A stretch of 52,226 nucleotides of DNA from a virus, in IMG/VR virus record IMGVR_UViG_3300009177_000051, positions 1-52,226 of that record; one strand, written 5' to 3'. The number at the start of each line of letters is the position of its first letter. Position 1 is the first letter of the stretch. Shown piece after piece: positions 39,066-47,512 of the stretch. The position numbers were made by a program, and so were the translations under genes. The notes beneath the pieces are model-generated. The model saw nothing but the letters and a program-made list of their open reading frames with translations. It made no database searches and was not told the origin of the DNA.

Positions 39066-40102
39066 CAGACGGGGACCATATAGGTTGTGCCAGGCACCGG
39101 GTTCGCTCCGGCCTCGACCCCGTTGGCTTTCCGGATGTCTTCCGCCCGGTCAGCGGAGCCGTTGTAGACGATACGGGAGATCTGGTCCCACGTATCCCCG
39201 TCCTTTGCCGTGTAGAGCTCCTTGATGTTGCCCTGCTGGGCCACGGCCGACGCCCGTTCGAGCGCGATTGCTTGGCGGATGGCGTCGAGCGATGACGCGG
39301 CCCAGGCCGACTGCACGTCCCAGAAGGCTTGCTGGTTCTGGGCGTTCTGGTTCTCGAGCGCGATGTCGACGGTCAGATCGTCGTACGCACGCCGAAGCGC
39401 CGTCACCGCTGTCCGGAACTGGTCGAGCGATGCCCGGAGCTGATTCATCAGCTGAAACGGGGCGTTGACGAAACTGTCGATCTGGTTCGCAACGTCGTTG
39501 CACGCCGAAGAAACCGACGCGACGCCAGAAATTAGCGAGCTGATGGAGTCGAAGATCGAGCCCTTGAGCCCCGGCACCTTCACCAGGTCGTTCATCTCGA
39601 CGATGGCGAGCAGCATCTGATTCGTGAGGTCCTGCGGGCCCCGCGGCTCGATCACCAGCGAATCGACATCATCGTCGAGCAGATTCTTGTCGACCAGGAT
39701 CTGGATCTCGTAGGTGATCTCCCCGCCCGACTCGATCCCGAACTTTACCGACTCGAGGAAGCAGAGCTGGCTCACGAGGTCGTCCCAAGTGCCGATGCAC
39801 TGCTGCCCGTCCCGGACGAAGCTCTCGATCTCGGCCTTCTTCTGGCGCGCGAACCCGGCCCCGCCGTAGGCATCCCGAAGCCTGCCTTCGAGCTTCTCAG
39901 GCGACTCGCTCGTCCCAAAGAGGTGGCGAGTCGGGACGGAGTTGCCCGCGTAGCGCACCTCGGCGTTCCGCTGCTTCAGCTCGACTTCCACCACGGGCTT
40001 TTGCCGCGGGCGACCGTGGGGTGCCGCGTGGTCGTTCAGGACGAGCTTCTTTCGCTCGCCGCTGACCTGCTCGAAGGTCCAGACGCTGGTGTTGTCGGCC
40101 AT
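39065..40102 (-). CDS. Baseplate/tail protein with C-terminal LysM domain, 345 aa
   Basis: The N-terminal half contains ERKKLVLNDHAAPHGRPRQK and a helical region. The last 50 residues are a LysM-like fold (YTAKDGDTWDQISRIVYNGS, then RKANGVEAGANPVPGTTYMV). This composition is typical of gp53/gpN-like proteins between tape measure and hub. It probably binds the hub to the tail tube. It overlaps both neighbours. Confidence 0.75.
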   Translation of the reverse strand: MADNTSVWTFEQVSGERKKLVLNDHAAPHGRPRQKPVVEVELKQRNAEVRYAGNSVPTRHLFGTSESPEKLEGRLRDAYGGAGFARQKKAEIESFVRDGQQCIGTWDDLVSQLCFLESVKFGIESGGEITYEIQILVDKNLLDDDVDSLVIEPRGPQDLTNQMLLAIVEMNDLVKVPGLKGSIFDSISSLISGVASVSSACNDVANQIDSFVNAPFQLMNQLRASLDQFRTAVTALRRAYDDLTVDIALENQNAQNQQAFWDVQSAWAASSLDAIRQAIALERASAVAQQGNIKELYTAKDGDTWDQISRIVYNGSADRAEDIRKANGVEAGANPVPGTTYMVPV

Positions 40103-41955
40103 CAGCGCCCCTCATCCCGGGAGGAGTAGTTGGGCACGTAGGGGCTCGCTCGGCGGTTCCGCGAGAGGTTCGCGAGCCGCGCCTCGACCACCCGCGCGAT
40201 GCGGCTCGGGCTCTGATTCGAGGTCACCACGATCTCGACTTTTTGGATCGAGGTGCCGCCGTGGCCGCCCTTCATGGTCGGTGCCTTCTTCTTGTTCGGG
40301 TCGACCGTCTTCACGCCCTCAAGCCACATCTTGGCGGCCTGGGTCGCGCCATCGAGCAGATTCCCCGCTGCCTCATCGGCCGCCATCGCGGAACGGTCAT
40401 TCCCGGCCCGTTCATAGGATGATTGAGCGACGCTAGCTAGCCCAGCGGCAGCAAGCGCGGCCTCGGTTGCCACATCGTTCAAAGCCCATTGCGTCTCGTC
40501 ACCCGCGCTCGCGATCTCCAGCGCCATGTCGTTTGCGCGCGCAGATGCGTCGTCGAGCGACATTCCGTTCTTGACCATGGCTTCGATCTCTCGCCCGTTG
40601 GCATCCGCCTTGGCCTGCGCGTCCATCAACGCTTCGTTGTCGATCTCCTTGTAGAGCTCTGCGGCCTCGTATGCGGCAACGCCCCACGCGGCAACTGCCG
40701 CCAGGACCGTAGCGCCAACCACCGCCGCGCTCCCGCCCAGCGCGACGCCACCAGCCCCGAGCGCCGTGCCCTCAGCGACGCCTGCTCCGGCGGCCGCGGC
40801 GCCCGTCGCGACGCCGCCGCCAGCCATCCAGGCCACGCCCTGGCCCACTGCGCCCGCAATCGGCGCCGCTGCGCCAGCGAGCCCCGCCGCAAGACTCACG
40901 CCCTTCACCGCAGCGTAGAGCACGAACAGATCGTGCAGCTTATCGATCGTGCCGTTCGGATCTTGCAGCGCCTCCTTGAAGGCCTGCCCGAACGCCATCA
41001 CGCTCGGCTTCACCTCATCCCAGAAGGCGCTCATCCGTTGCCAAGCGACTTCTACGAAGTTCTCGACGATTGGATACCATTCCTGGATCTCCTTCTTTCC
41101 CCACTCGAAGGCTTCCTTCACGCCAATTCCGAGGTGAGCCGCAAAACGATTCACGTCGTCTTGGTTCGCGTTGAACCATTCGTTGATGTCGCCGAGAGTC
41201 TCCTTCACCGACTCGAACAGCGGCGCGCTCGCGAGACGCCCGAAGTTCTTCAGGTTGTCGATCAGGGTCGAGCTCAATCCTTCGTAGCTATGGGCGAAGA
41301 TGTCGATCGCGCCGGCGTACTTGTTCGTCTCGGCCGAGACCATCGCGAGTCGCTTCTCTGGCGATGCAGCGTTCAGCTCTTTGGCCTTCGCCCCAGCGAA
41401 CCCGAGTCGCGTCCCAAAGACGTTGTGCGCGCCCGCGCGCCCAGACAGCAGCATCGCGGACTCGCGCGCCGTCATGTCGCTCTGCAGGCCCATCACAGCG
41501 CCGGCCGCCATGATCTGGGCGGAAAGCTTCCGCGCTTGGTCCGCGCTCGCGCCCGCCTGAAACTGCGGGATCGCCGTCGTCATGAAGATCTTTTGCAGGT
41601 CTTCGAACTCGCCCGGCAGCGCCTGCGCGTCTTTGCGCATCTTGGCGATCTGGTCCTGCGCCATCGTAATGCCGGCGGGGACGTTCGCAGCGAGGCCGTT
41701 GACGCTGAAGATCGTCCCGATGCTGATCGCGGCCGACTCAGCCTCAGCGCCGAGCTTGGTTACCCCGTACGTCGCCGCGGCGAACGCGCCCGCCCCAAGC
41801 CCGACCACCGCGTACTTCGCGAGGTTCCCGAGCTTGCCCGCCGCCGCGTCGAGCATACCGGTGAACTTGCCCACGCCTGCGCTCAGGTCGTCCCAGCCGT
41901 CGCCGACCTTCTTGAGGCCGACCTCCACATCATATCTGGCAGCTGCTTCTGACAT
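40102..41955 (-). CDS. Tape measure protein, 617 aa
   Basis: The protein is long and helical with hydrophobic segments (LAKYAVVGLGAGAFAAATYG, and an Ala/Gly stretch around 365-440). With 617 residues and roughly 1.5 angstrom per residue, the expected tail is about 90 nm. The length rule is established knowledge and the estimate is mine. The N-terminus DVEVGLKKVGDGWDDLSAGV fits tape measures. It lies directly downstream of the J-like protein, next to the tail chaperones and a homing endonuclease gene. Confidence 0.85.
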   Translation of the reverse strand: MSEAAARYDVEVGLKKVGDGWDDLSAGVGKFTGMLDAAAGKLGNLAKYAVVGLGAGAFAAATYGVTKLGAEAESAAISIGTIFSVNGLAANVPAGITMAQDQIAKMRKDAQALPGEFEDLQKIFMTTAIPQFQAGASADQARKLSAQIMAAGAVMGLQSDMTARESAMLLSGRAGAHNVFGTRLGFAGAKAKELNAASPEKRLAMVSAETNKYAGAIDIFAHSYEGLSSTLIDNLKNFGRLASAPLFESVKETLGDINEWFNANQDDVNRFAAHLGIGVKEAFEWGKKEIQEWYPIVENFVEVAWQRMSAFWDEVKPSVMAFGQAFKEALQDPNGTIDKLHDLFVLYAAVKGVSLAAGLAGAAAPIAGAVGQGVAWMAGGGVATGAAAAGAGVAEGTALGAGGVALGGSAAVVGATVLAAVAAWGVAAYEAAELYKEIDNEALMDAQAKADANGREIEAMVKNGMSLDDASARANDMALEIASAGDETQWALNDVATEAALAAAGLASVAQSSYERAGNDRSAMAADEAAGNLLDGATQAAKMWLEGVKTVDPNKKKAPTMKGGHGGTSIQKVEIVVTSNQSPSRIARVVEARLANLSRNRRASPYVPNYSSRDEGR

Positions 41956-41956
41956 G

Positions 41957-43267
41957 TCAGCCCCCCGGGAGTTGGTAGGTGGGAGTCACGCCGAAGAACA
42001 TGTAGTGCGGCGCCACGCTCGCCGTGGGGAACGCTGGCGGCTCTACGCCAGTGATGACGCCGAACTCGTCCACGGCAGCAATCAGCACCCCATCCAGGCG
42101 AAACACCCCCACGGCTGTGCAGGCGAGGATCCTCGAGTCAGCCCCGCCGACCACGGCGCCGATCGCGTTCAGAGTCCACGTGTAGAAATCAGGACGATCG
42201 TCGAAGAATGCGCGTAAAGCTGTCTCCACCTGCGCCGTGATCTCCGATGCCGCGAACAAATCCTTCGGATCGCGGAGCAGAATCGACGGGCGCACCACCG
42301 CGCTTCGGTTCTGGACGCTCTTCAGCGCGATTCGACAGCCCCAGCCAATCCACGGGTAGTCGTAGAGCGTGCGTGTGAGCTCGGAGAAATATCGCTCCGA
42401 CCCGGACCACGATTCATCGGCGACATAGAGCACATCGGTGGCCGTCACCGGGTCCCGCACGTACACCGCATGGTGAGCTCCGGTGTTCGTGAGCGCACCG
42501 GCCACCGCGGCCGTTTCGGTCGGGCCATTCGAGCCAAGCGCCATGGCTCGCGCGAGCGCCCGAATCTGGTCATCGATGACACCAAGGGTGCCGCCTGCAG
42601 CGGATATCGACTGCACCACCAGCAGCGGGTCGAAAAGCTTTCCCTGGACCGTTGGCACGGGTGGGAGTGCCAAATCCAGAAACCGCGGGACGTTGGCGTG
42701 TGGCCCCTCGCGCGTCGCCTCGACATCGACGATCACGGTTTGGAGGTGCTGCCAATTGCCGCCGCCTAGATCGATCGGCGCTTCTCCAGGATCGTCGTCT
42801 GTCCCGCACGCAACGGCCTGGAGGCTCACGTACTCTGCGGCTTGATAGGGGACGACGAACAACGGGTCGCCCTGGCGCTTGAACGTCGTCCCTTGCGGGA
42901 TCACGCCCGCGGTGAAGTTCCCGATCGACGACGGCTCAGTGTTCGTGACTGAGCGCACGAAGATAATCTCCCCGAGCGCCTTGCGCGGCTCGTTCGGGAT
43001 CTCCGCGAAGTACTCGCTGTGGGCGAGGTCTTTCAGCTCCTGCCCGCCGCAGCGGTCGAGCCGCGTCGCCATCACATCTTTGGTCAGGCGAGCGCGGATG
43101 ACCTCGGCCTGGCCGCGCCAGCCACGGATCACATCGCCCCACCTCCCGCCGAGTGGCCCGCTCTGCGCGTAACGTTCGCGAGCGGAGCGGCGCGCGCCGG
43201 TCAGATCCCCGAGCAGTGCGTCGACCGCAGGGGCCAGCACGTCAGAAAGCCGGTAGATCTGGTCCAC
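41957..43267 (-). CDS. Second baseplate-J/gp47-like protein, 436 aa
   Basis: GTG 43267 with CCAGGA upstream (from the dispersed palindrome). The central part reads like a J-type fold: FTAGVIPQGTTFKRQGDPLF, then EGPHANVPRFLDLALPPVPT. The C-terminal part contains SILLRDPKDLFAASEITAQV. A true J gene lies at 34807, so this would be a second, more divergent member placed before the tape measure, which is unusual. It may be a neck or tail-completion protein with a similar fold. Confidence 0.55.
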   Translation of the reverse strand: MDQIYRLSDVLAPAVDALLGDLTGARRSARERYAQSGPLGGRWGDVIRGWRGQAEVIRARLTKDVMATRLDRCGGQELKDLAHSEYFAEIPNEPRKALGEIIFVRSVTNTEPSSIGNFTAGVIPQGTTFKRQGDPLFVVPYQAAEYVSLQAVACGTDDDPGEAPIDLGGGNWQHLQTVIVDVEATREGPHANVPRFLDLALPPVPTVQGKLFDPLLVVQSISAAGGTLGVIDDQIRALARAMALGSNGPTETAAVAGALTNTGAHHAVYVRDPVTATDVLYVADESWSGSERYFSELTRTLYDYPWIGWGCRIALKSVQNRSAVVRPSILLRDPKDLFAASEITAQVETALRAFFDDRPDFYTWTLNAIGAVVGGADSRILACTAVGVFRLDGVLIAAVDEFGVITGVEPPAFPTASVAPHYMFFGVTPTYQLPGG

Positions 43268-43275
43268 AGCGCTAT

Positions 43276-43292
43276 CCTGGCACCTGACAGGA
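43276..43292. promoter_or_regulatory. Dispersed palindrome, copy 7
   Basis: The sequence CCTGGCACCTGACAGGA lies eight bases before the GTG of the J-like gene, whose ribosome site AGGA is inside it. It also lies upstream of the rightward homing endonuclease gene. Confidence 0.8.
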
Positions 43293-43361
43293 TGCTAAAC
43301 TAGGAAGGCCCCGTGACACCGCAACGTGTCCGAGGCCTGACCCAAAGGAATGGAGGTTCCA

Positions 43362-44057
43362 ATGAGCGAGTTGACCATACCCCATTGCAGGGATTGCGGC
43401 GCAGAAATCCGGCTCGTAGCATCGCAGGCTAGAATTCAGGGGCGCGGGCAATTCTGCTCGCGAGCCTGTCAATCCTCCTACAAGCGATCCCATGCGGAAG
43501 ATCCCGATAGCATCGCCAGAAGGTTCTGGTCGCACCTCGACAAGAACGGGCCTCTTCCCGCAGACAATCCCGAACTGGGTCACTGCTGGGTCTGGCGGTT
43601 GCGCTCCGGTGCACTCGGCAGGTATCCGAAGATGAACATCGCTGGCCGAACCATCTACATCACCAAGGTCGCTTGGTTTTTGGAATACGGCCGCTGGCCC
43701 GACATGTGGATGCTCCACAAATGCGACGGCGGCCTGATCGGCTGCGCCCGACATGACCACTTGTTCGAAGGCACGCCTGCTGACAATACCGCCGACATGA
43801 TGGCGAAAGGCCGATACCGCCCGATCGACCCGTCGAAAAGACGGGCCAGGCTCACCCCAGAAATAGTGCTGGAGATTAAGAGCCGCGCGGCCGCCGGTGA
43901 GGCACCGAAAGACATCATCGCTCGCTTCGGCTTGACGACTGAGCAGTTCATCGCGCTCAGGCAGCCCAGGGCTTGGAAGCGTCTTGTGGTTCATTCGTCA
44001 CCCGCCTGTGAGCCTTCGTCGCCGGCTAAGGGCTCGACCTCCGCCTCAAGCAAGTGA
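43362..44057 (+). CDS. HNH homing endonuclease, antisense to late genes, 231 aa
   Basis: GGAGG is seven bases before ATG 43362. An in-frame ATG at 43350 is less likely. N-terminal CRDCGAEIRL and FCSRACQSSYKR form a zinc finger. The HNH part reads CWVWRLRSGALGRYPKMNIA, then HKCDGGLIGCARHDHLFEG with the Asn-containing TPADNTADMM. It is the only plus-strand gene among the late genes. It is freestanding and would cut target DNA and spread by repair. Its last 67 bp overlap the end of the tail chaperone's frameshift extension on the other strand. Confidence 0.88.
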   Translation: MSELTIPHCRDCGAEIRLVASQARIQGRGQFCSRACQSSYKRSHAEDPDSIARRFWSHLDKNGPLPADNPELGHCWVWRLRSGALGRYPKMNIAGRTIYITKVAWFLEYGRWPDMWMLHKCDGGLIGCARHDHLFEGTPADNTADMMAKGRYRPIDPSKRRARLTPEIVLEIKSRAAAGEAPKDIIARFGLTTEQFIALRQPRAWKRLVVHSSPACEPSSPAKGSTSASSK

Positions 44058-44706
44058 CCAATGTGGGTGGCTAGAATGAACATCTGATCGGGAGTAAGGC
44101 GCTTGACCCCGAGCAGCCGATGAGCGTCTTGGTTACCGTATCGACAGAGGTATGCGACCATCCGCCATTTATCGAATTCCCTTTCCCAGTGCGCGGCGCT
44201 TAGGCCTCGGCTGCGAGCGGGACTTCTTTTCCCACGAGCATCTCGAGCTCATTGGGTGGCACTTCATGCCAGCGGCGATAGATGGTCTGAAGCAACGCCG
44301 TGTCTTTGGGCGTGAAGAGCGTGGACCAGCCGAGGGCGCTGCCAGTGACCTCGAAGTCGGTCGCAACCGTCTTGTGCCACTGCTTTTCTTTCAGACTTTG
44401 CGGGTCGTCGGTCGGTTCCGAAACTTCCAGCACCATGGTGTACAGCGAGATCATGAGCTGCAGCATGTAGATGTCGCGCCCGGTCGCGCTCTCGCCTGCG
44501 CGCACCGCCGCCTCCCGCGCGATCGCATTCATCTGATCGGTGGTAAGAATGCGATAGCGCACAGCTCTGTTCGAGTAGCCGTGAAGCTCGACCGTGTGGG
44601 CCTTGACCTCGGGCGTGGCCGGTTTCCCGTCCTTCGCCGGCGTGGCGGGGACGGCGGGCACGAAGACCTTCGATGCCAAATGCAGCTGCTTTTTCTGGAT
44701 ATCCAT
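43991..44706 (-). CDS. Tail assembly chaperone, -1 frameshift product, about 238 aa
   Basis: This is the long form made if ribosomes slip back one base at 44227-44233. The zero frame ends at 44200. In the -1 frame the reading continues past it with LSAAHWEREFDKWRMVAYLC and RYGNQDAHRLLGVKRLTPDQ, ending GDEGSQAGDE at 43991. The extra part is a helical, well-formed protein domain of about 70 residues. Such G/G-T pairs between tube and tape measure are a hallmark of long-tailed phages (lambda G/GT, P2 E/E+E'). Confidence 0.8.
44200..44706 (-). CDS. Tail assembly chaperone, short form, 168 aa
   Basis: ATG 44706 has GAGGGAAAC upstream. The protein is helical with LTTDQMNAIAREAAVRAGES and ISLYTMVLEVSEPTDDPQSL, as in short tail chaperones located next to the tube gene. 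It ends EVPLAAEA. The slippery site lies 24 to 30 bases before its stop. Confidence 0.75.
   Translation of the reverse strand: MDIQKKQLHLASKVFVPAVPATPAKDGKPATPEVKAHTVELHGYSNRAVRYRILTTDQMNAIAREAAVRAGESATGRDIYMLQLMISLYTMVLEVSEPTDDPQSLKEKQWHKTVATDFEVTGSALGWSTLFTPKDTALLQTIYRRWHEVPPNELEMLVGKEVPLAAEA
44227..44233 (-). promoter_or_regulatory. Slippery site for -1 programmed frameshift
   Basis: On the minus strand the sequence is GGGAAAA, read as G-GGA-AAA in the zero frame, a perfect X-XXY-YYZ heptamer of the same class as lambda's GGGAAAG. Slippage of both tRNAs by one base leads into the open frame to 43991. No downstream pseudoknot was worked out. Confidence 0.8.
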
Positions 44707-44768
44707 CGGCGTTTCCCTCTTCCTTTTTCGTGACGTAGCGGCGCGCGAGACGGCCCCGCGCGCGTGAA

Positions 44769-45200
44769 TCAGATCGTCGGCAGCACGTCGAAGTAGCGAC
44801 ACCGGCCCGGCATCGTGAGCTTGTTCCGCTCCTTCCGGCCGCCCCATCCCATCTTCCACTCGTCGAGCGTGTACTCGCGGCATTGGAAGGCGGCCGTGGT
44901 GAGGTTCTCGGGAAAGATCAGAATCCCGATCGAGCTCTGCTTCGGGATCTCGCGGAGGTCCTTCGCCTTCTGCTCGTCCACGAACGCCACGATCGCCTTC
45001 AGATCTTCCTGCCAGGCGCCGATCGACACGTCGAAGTGCGTGGTCACGAAGTCGAGCCGGTCGCGGTCCTCACCGCACACGCCATCCGCCACCGCCTCAC
45101 CCTTTCGAGTCACCTCGAAGTCCGAGTGATTGATGATCAGCTTCGACTCTCGGAACGAGATGAGCAGCTTGGCATCTTTGCCTTTCCAGAAGTTCGCCAT
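44769..45200 (-). CDS. Tail tube protein, 143 aa
   Basis: The short beta-rich protein (DAKLLISFRESKLIINHSDF, DRLDFVTTHFDVSIGAWQED) has the length and position of a tube protein. It is directly downstream of the sheath and upstream of the chaperones. Its start is preceded by AAAGGAT that overlaps the dispersed palindrome at 45211. Confidence 0.8.
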   Translation of the reverse strand: MANFWKGKDAKLLISFRESKLIINHSDFEVTRKGEAVADGVCGEDRDRLDFVTTHFDVSIGAWQEDLKAIVAFVDEQKAKDLREIPKQSSIGILIFPENLTTAAFQCREYTLDEWKMGWGGRKERNKLTMPGRCRYFDVLPTI

Positions 45201-45210
45201 CGGTCAAATC

Positions 45211-45224
45211 CTTTCAGGTGTCAG
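45211..45224. promoter_or_regulatory. Dispersed palindrome, copy 8
   Basis: The sequence CTTTCAGGTGTCAG is between the sheath and tube genes. On the gene's strand it is CTGACACCTGAAAGGA, so the ribosome site AAAGGA is inside it. Confidence 0.75.
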
Positions 45225-45227
45225 CAA

Positions 45228-46724
45228 TCACGAGGAGGTGATCGTGACGTTCTCGCCGAATTGCATGCTCAAGAAGATCCGCTCCATGCCGGCGCTGGTC
45301 TTCACGTTGAGTGGAATGGTGAAGTCGCCGTTGGCGAGGTCGGATGCGGGGTTCGCGGCCGCGAGGCTGCCGATCGCATAGTCGAGCACGTGCGGCAGAT
45401 TGTTCGGGTCCGTGCTCGCGTTGCCCTTCAGCGTCTCCATGAACCCGACCACCGCTTGCACGATGTTCTGCTGGTTCAGGGGCACGTTCGGGGCGTCGAC
45501 CGAGCTCCGGAGCGAGCGCGTCACGCTGGTCGCGATGTAGTCGCCGATCCGCGTGCGGGTGATCCGCTTCTTCGTCGGGTCTGCGGGCGCAACCGTGAGC
45601 ACGCCGGCCTCGAAGGTGAAGCCGCCCGTGATCTCCTGGTTCAGCGTGCAGATGCCGTTTGCAGTCAGCGAGCCAGCAGCCTGGCCGCGGGGCGTCTCGA
45701 GCCGGTTGATGCCTGCGAGCATCTCCACGCGGGTCGAGTCCTTCCAGGCGGGGCTCGTCGAGGGCGAGCTCCGCGCGATCACGCTGGCGAGCCACGGCGC
45801 CGGTGGGACGAGGCGCTCCGTGCCGTCGGTGTCGTCGAAGATGTAAGTCCAGCAGTCCGCCCAGCACACGCGGCCCGAGCGGTTCACGGCGGCCGCGGCG
45901 ATGACCGCGGAAACTGAGAGGCCCGAGTCGCCGTTCAGTACGGCTAGGCGGTCGCCCATCAGGATCGCGTGGGCCTGGAGCGCAGCGTTCACGGCCACGC
46001 GCGAGGTGTTGCCAGGATCATCCGAGAGGACAGCGCGGATCTCGAGATCGTTTTCGAACAGGGCCACGCCGAAGTCACCGTTGCCCGGGGTGCCGGTGTA
46101 CCGGGCCGAGTTGATGGTCCCGTCGGAGCCGCCGCTCATGTTGTAGGTGCCGTTGTCGGGGCGGCCATTGGCCAGAGCGACGATGGGGCCAGCGAGGCGC
46201 GGGCCGACCTGAATCGGGAGCGACTGCGTGCCCGCGCCCGAGTAGTTCATGTTCGAATACTGGTCACTGGTCGTGCCCGACGCGCCGGCGACGGTCACGG
46301 TCAGGTTGAAGTGGGTCGCGTCGCCGTCGTCTGCATTGGAGACGACGCACTGAATCGAGTTGCCGGCCGCACCGACGTACTTGCCAGGGACCGAGCAGAT
46401 GGGCGTCCCGCCTTGCGTCAGGTTGACCGCGGCCGCGACTGCAGCCGAGCCGACCACGCGCACGAAGCGCAGGTCGGGCCAGCCCTTGTGCAGCGTGGCG
46501 AGCCAGCCAGATCCGGTGCGCGACATGCCGGGCGGGGCGAGCGTGAGACCGCGATCACCGTCGTCGGTCGGCTGAATGACGCTGCCGGCCGGTCCCCAGG
46601 GGAACTGGCCGATGAGTCCGACCACGCCGGTACCGGTCGCCTGGATCGATGCCGGCGGTTGCCGCTCTTCGGCGTAAACCGCGTGGCGGGTCGCTGCAGA
46701 TCGGCTCGTAATGAAAACGCCCAT
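45228..46724 (-). CDS. Tail sheath protein, 498 aa
   Basis: GAAGGGAAC precedes ATG 46724. The protein carries the P2-like sheath layout: TGVVGLIGQFPWGPAGSVIQ near the start, a Ser/Gly-rich exposed domain, and the C-terminal LTVAPADPTKKRITRTRIGD with IATSVTRSLRSSVDAP, which forms the contractile inner core. It sits directly before the tube. This confirms a contractile tail. Confidence 0.92.
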   Translation of the reverse strand: MGVFITSRSAATRHAVYAEERQPPASIQATGTGVVGLIGQFPWGPAGSVIQPTDDGDRGLTLAPPGMSRTGSGWLATLHKGWPDLRFVRVVGSAAVAAAVNLTQGGTPICSVPGKYVGAAGNSIQCVVSNADDGDATHFNLTVTVAGASGTTSDQYSNMNYSGAGTQSLPIQVGPRLAGPIVALANGRPDNGTYNMSGGSDGTINSARYTGTPGNGDFGVALFENDLEIRAVLSDDPGNTSRVAVNAALQAHAILMGDRLAVLNGDSGLSVSAVIAAAAVNRSGRVCWADCWTYIFDDTDGTERLVPPAPWLASVIARSSPSTSPAWKDSTRVEMLAGINRLETPRGQAAGSLTANGICTLNQEITGGFTFEAGVLTVAPADPTKKRITRTRIGDYIATSVTRSLRSSVDAPNVPLNQQNIVQAVVGFMETLKGNASTDPNNLPHVLDYAIGSLAAANPASDLANGDFTIPLNVKTSAGMERIFLSMQFGENVTITSS

Positions 46725-46737
46725 GGTCGTGTTCCCT

Positions 46738-47463
46738 TCAGGTCCCGACAACGGCGAAAGAGCCGCTCGGAGAGGTCAGCGTGAGAGTCAGGTCCACCGG
46801 AGGCGGAGGCGATGCGTTCGGATCTAGCGTGGAGCTCAGCGCCATCGTCATCAGCACTCGGGCAAGCTTCGGGGTCAGCGCTTGGACCGTGAGGTCCACG
46901 TCGCAGAAGCCAGCAGAGCTCGAGCGGTATTCGCGCACGCGCGGGGAGGCGTTCGTGTCGAGCTTCCGCGGGCCGTCGAACGTGAAGTCGCAGAAGCCGG
47001 AGTAGCCACTCGTCGGATCGAGCGCGAGCAAGACGCCATCCCGCACGGGGTTGCCGTTCGGCTGGTTCAGCGTGAAGCGCTCGCCCTTGTGCAGGAAGTC
47101 GTCGAGCAGCGCCACGAGCTCGTCGCGCTGGGCGTTGTAATCGGCCCACACGTCGAGCTGGAGCGGTTGCCTGCAGGCGGCGACGCGGAATGTGTAGAGC
47201 CCGGTGACGTTGTCAGGCTGCATCACCACCGCGATGTCCTGCTCCTGGACCCAGGTGTCCTCGCGCTGCCCCGCCTCGATGATCGAGACGGCACGCTTCG
47301 GCAGGCCCGAGTCCGGCTCCGGCCAGCGATCGGACACGACGCAGCGCTCGGGGTTCGGCGGGTCGTCCGGATCGACTGGCGCGCCGCCGAAATAGGCGTC
47401 GAACTGCGCTTGCAGGTAGACCTGCAGGGCCGTCTGCGCGGCCTGCTGAACGCTCACCCGCAC
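46738..47463 (-). CDS. Tail terminator/neck-like protein, 241 aa
   Basis: The GTG start has GAGGTGTCCC upstream. The mixed alpha/beta protein has an N-terminal helix (VQQAAQTALQVYLQAQFDAY), PKRAVSIIEAGQRED, and a late part with SSAGFCDVDLTVQAL. It is placed just before the sheath, where tail terminators are usual. A degenerate palindrome copy (46734-46750) overlaps its 3' end. Confidence 0.55.
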   Translation of the reverse strand: MRVSVQQAAQTALQVYLQAQFDAYFGGAPVDPDDPPNPERCVVSDRWPEPDSGLPKRAVSIIEAGQREDTWVQEQDIAVVMQPDNVTGLYTFRVAACRQPLQLDVWADYNAQRDELVALLDDFLHKGERFTLNQPNGNPVRDGVLLALDPTSGYSGFCDFTFDGPRKLDTNASPRVREYRSSSAGFCDVDLTVQALTPKLARVLMTMALSSTLDPNASPPPPVDLTLTLTSPSGSFAVVGT

Positions 47464-47485
47464 GGGACACCTCGGTGCGCTGATG

Positions 47486-47501
47486 CTGGCAGGTGACAGG
47501 A
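47486..47501. promoter_or_regulatory. Dispersed palindrome, copy 9
   Basis: The sequence CTGGCAGGTGACAGGA stands 23 bp before the terminator-like gene and 12 bp beyond the stop of the HK97-gp10-like gene. Confidence 0.8.
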
Positions 47502-47512
47502 ATCGGCGGCCG

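Noticed and set aside
40489-41952. Plus-strand ORF of 487 codons
   Set aside because: It is entirely antisense to the tape measure gene and Arg/His-rich, as shadows of GC-rich genes are.
44883-45917. Plus-strand ORF of 344 codons
   Set aside because: It is antisense to the tube and sheath genes and has no ribosome site.
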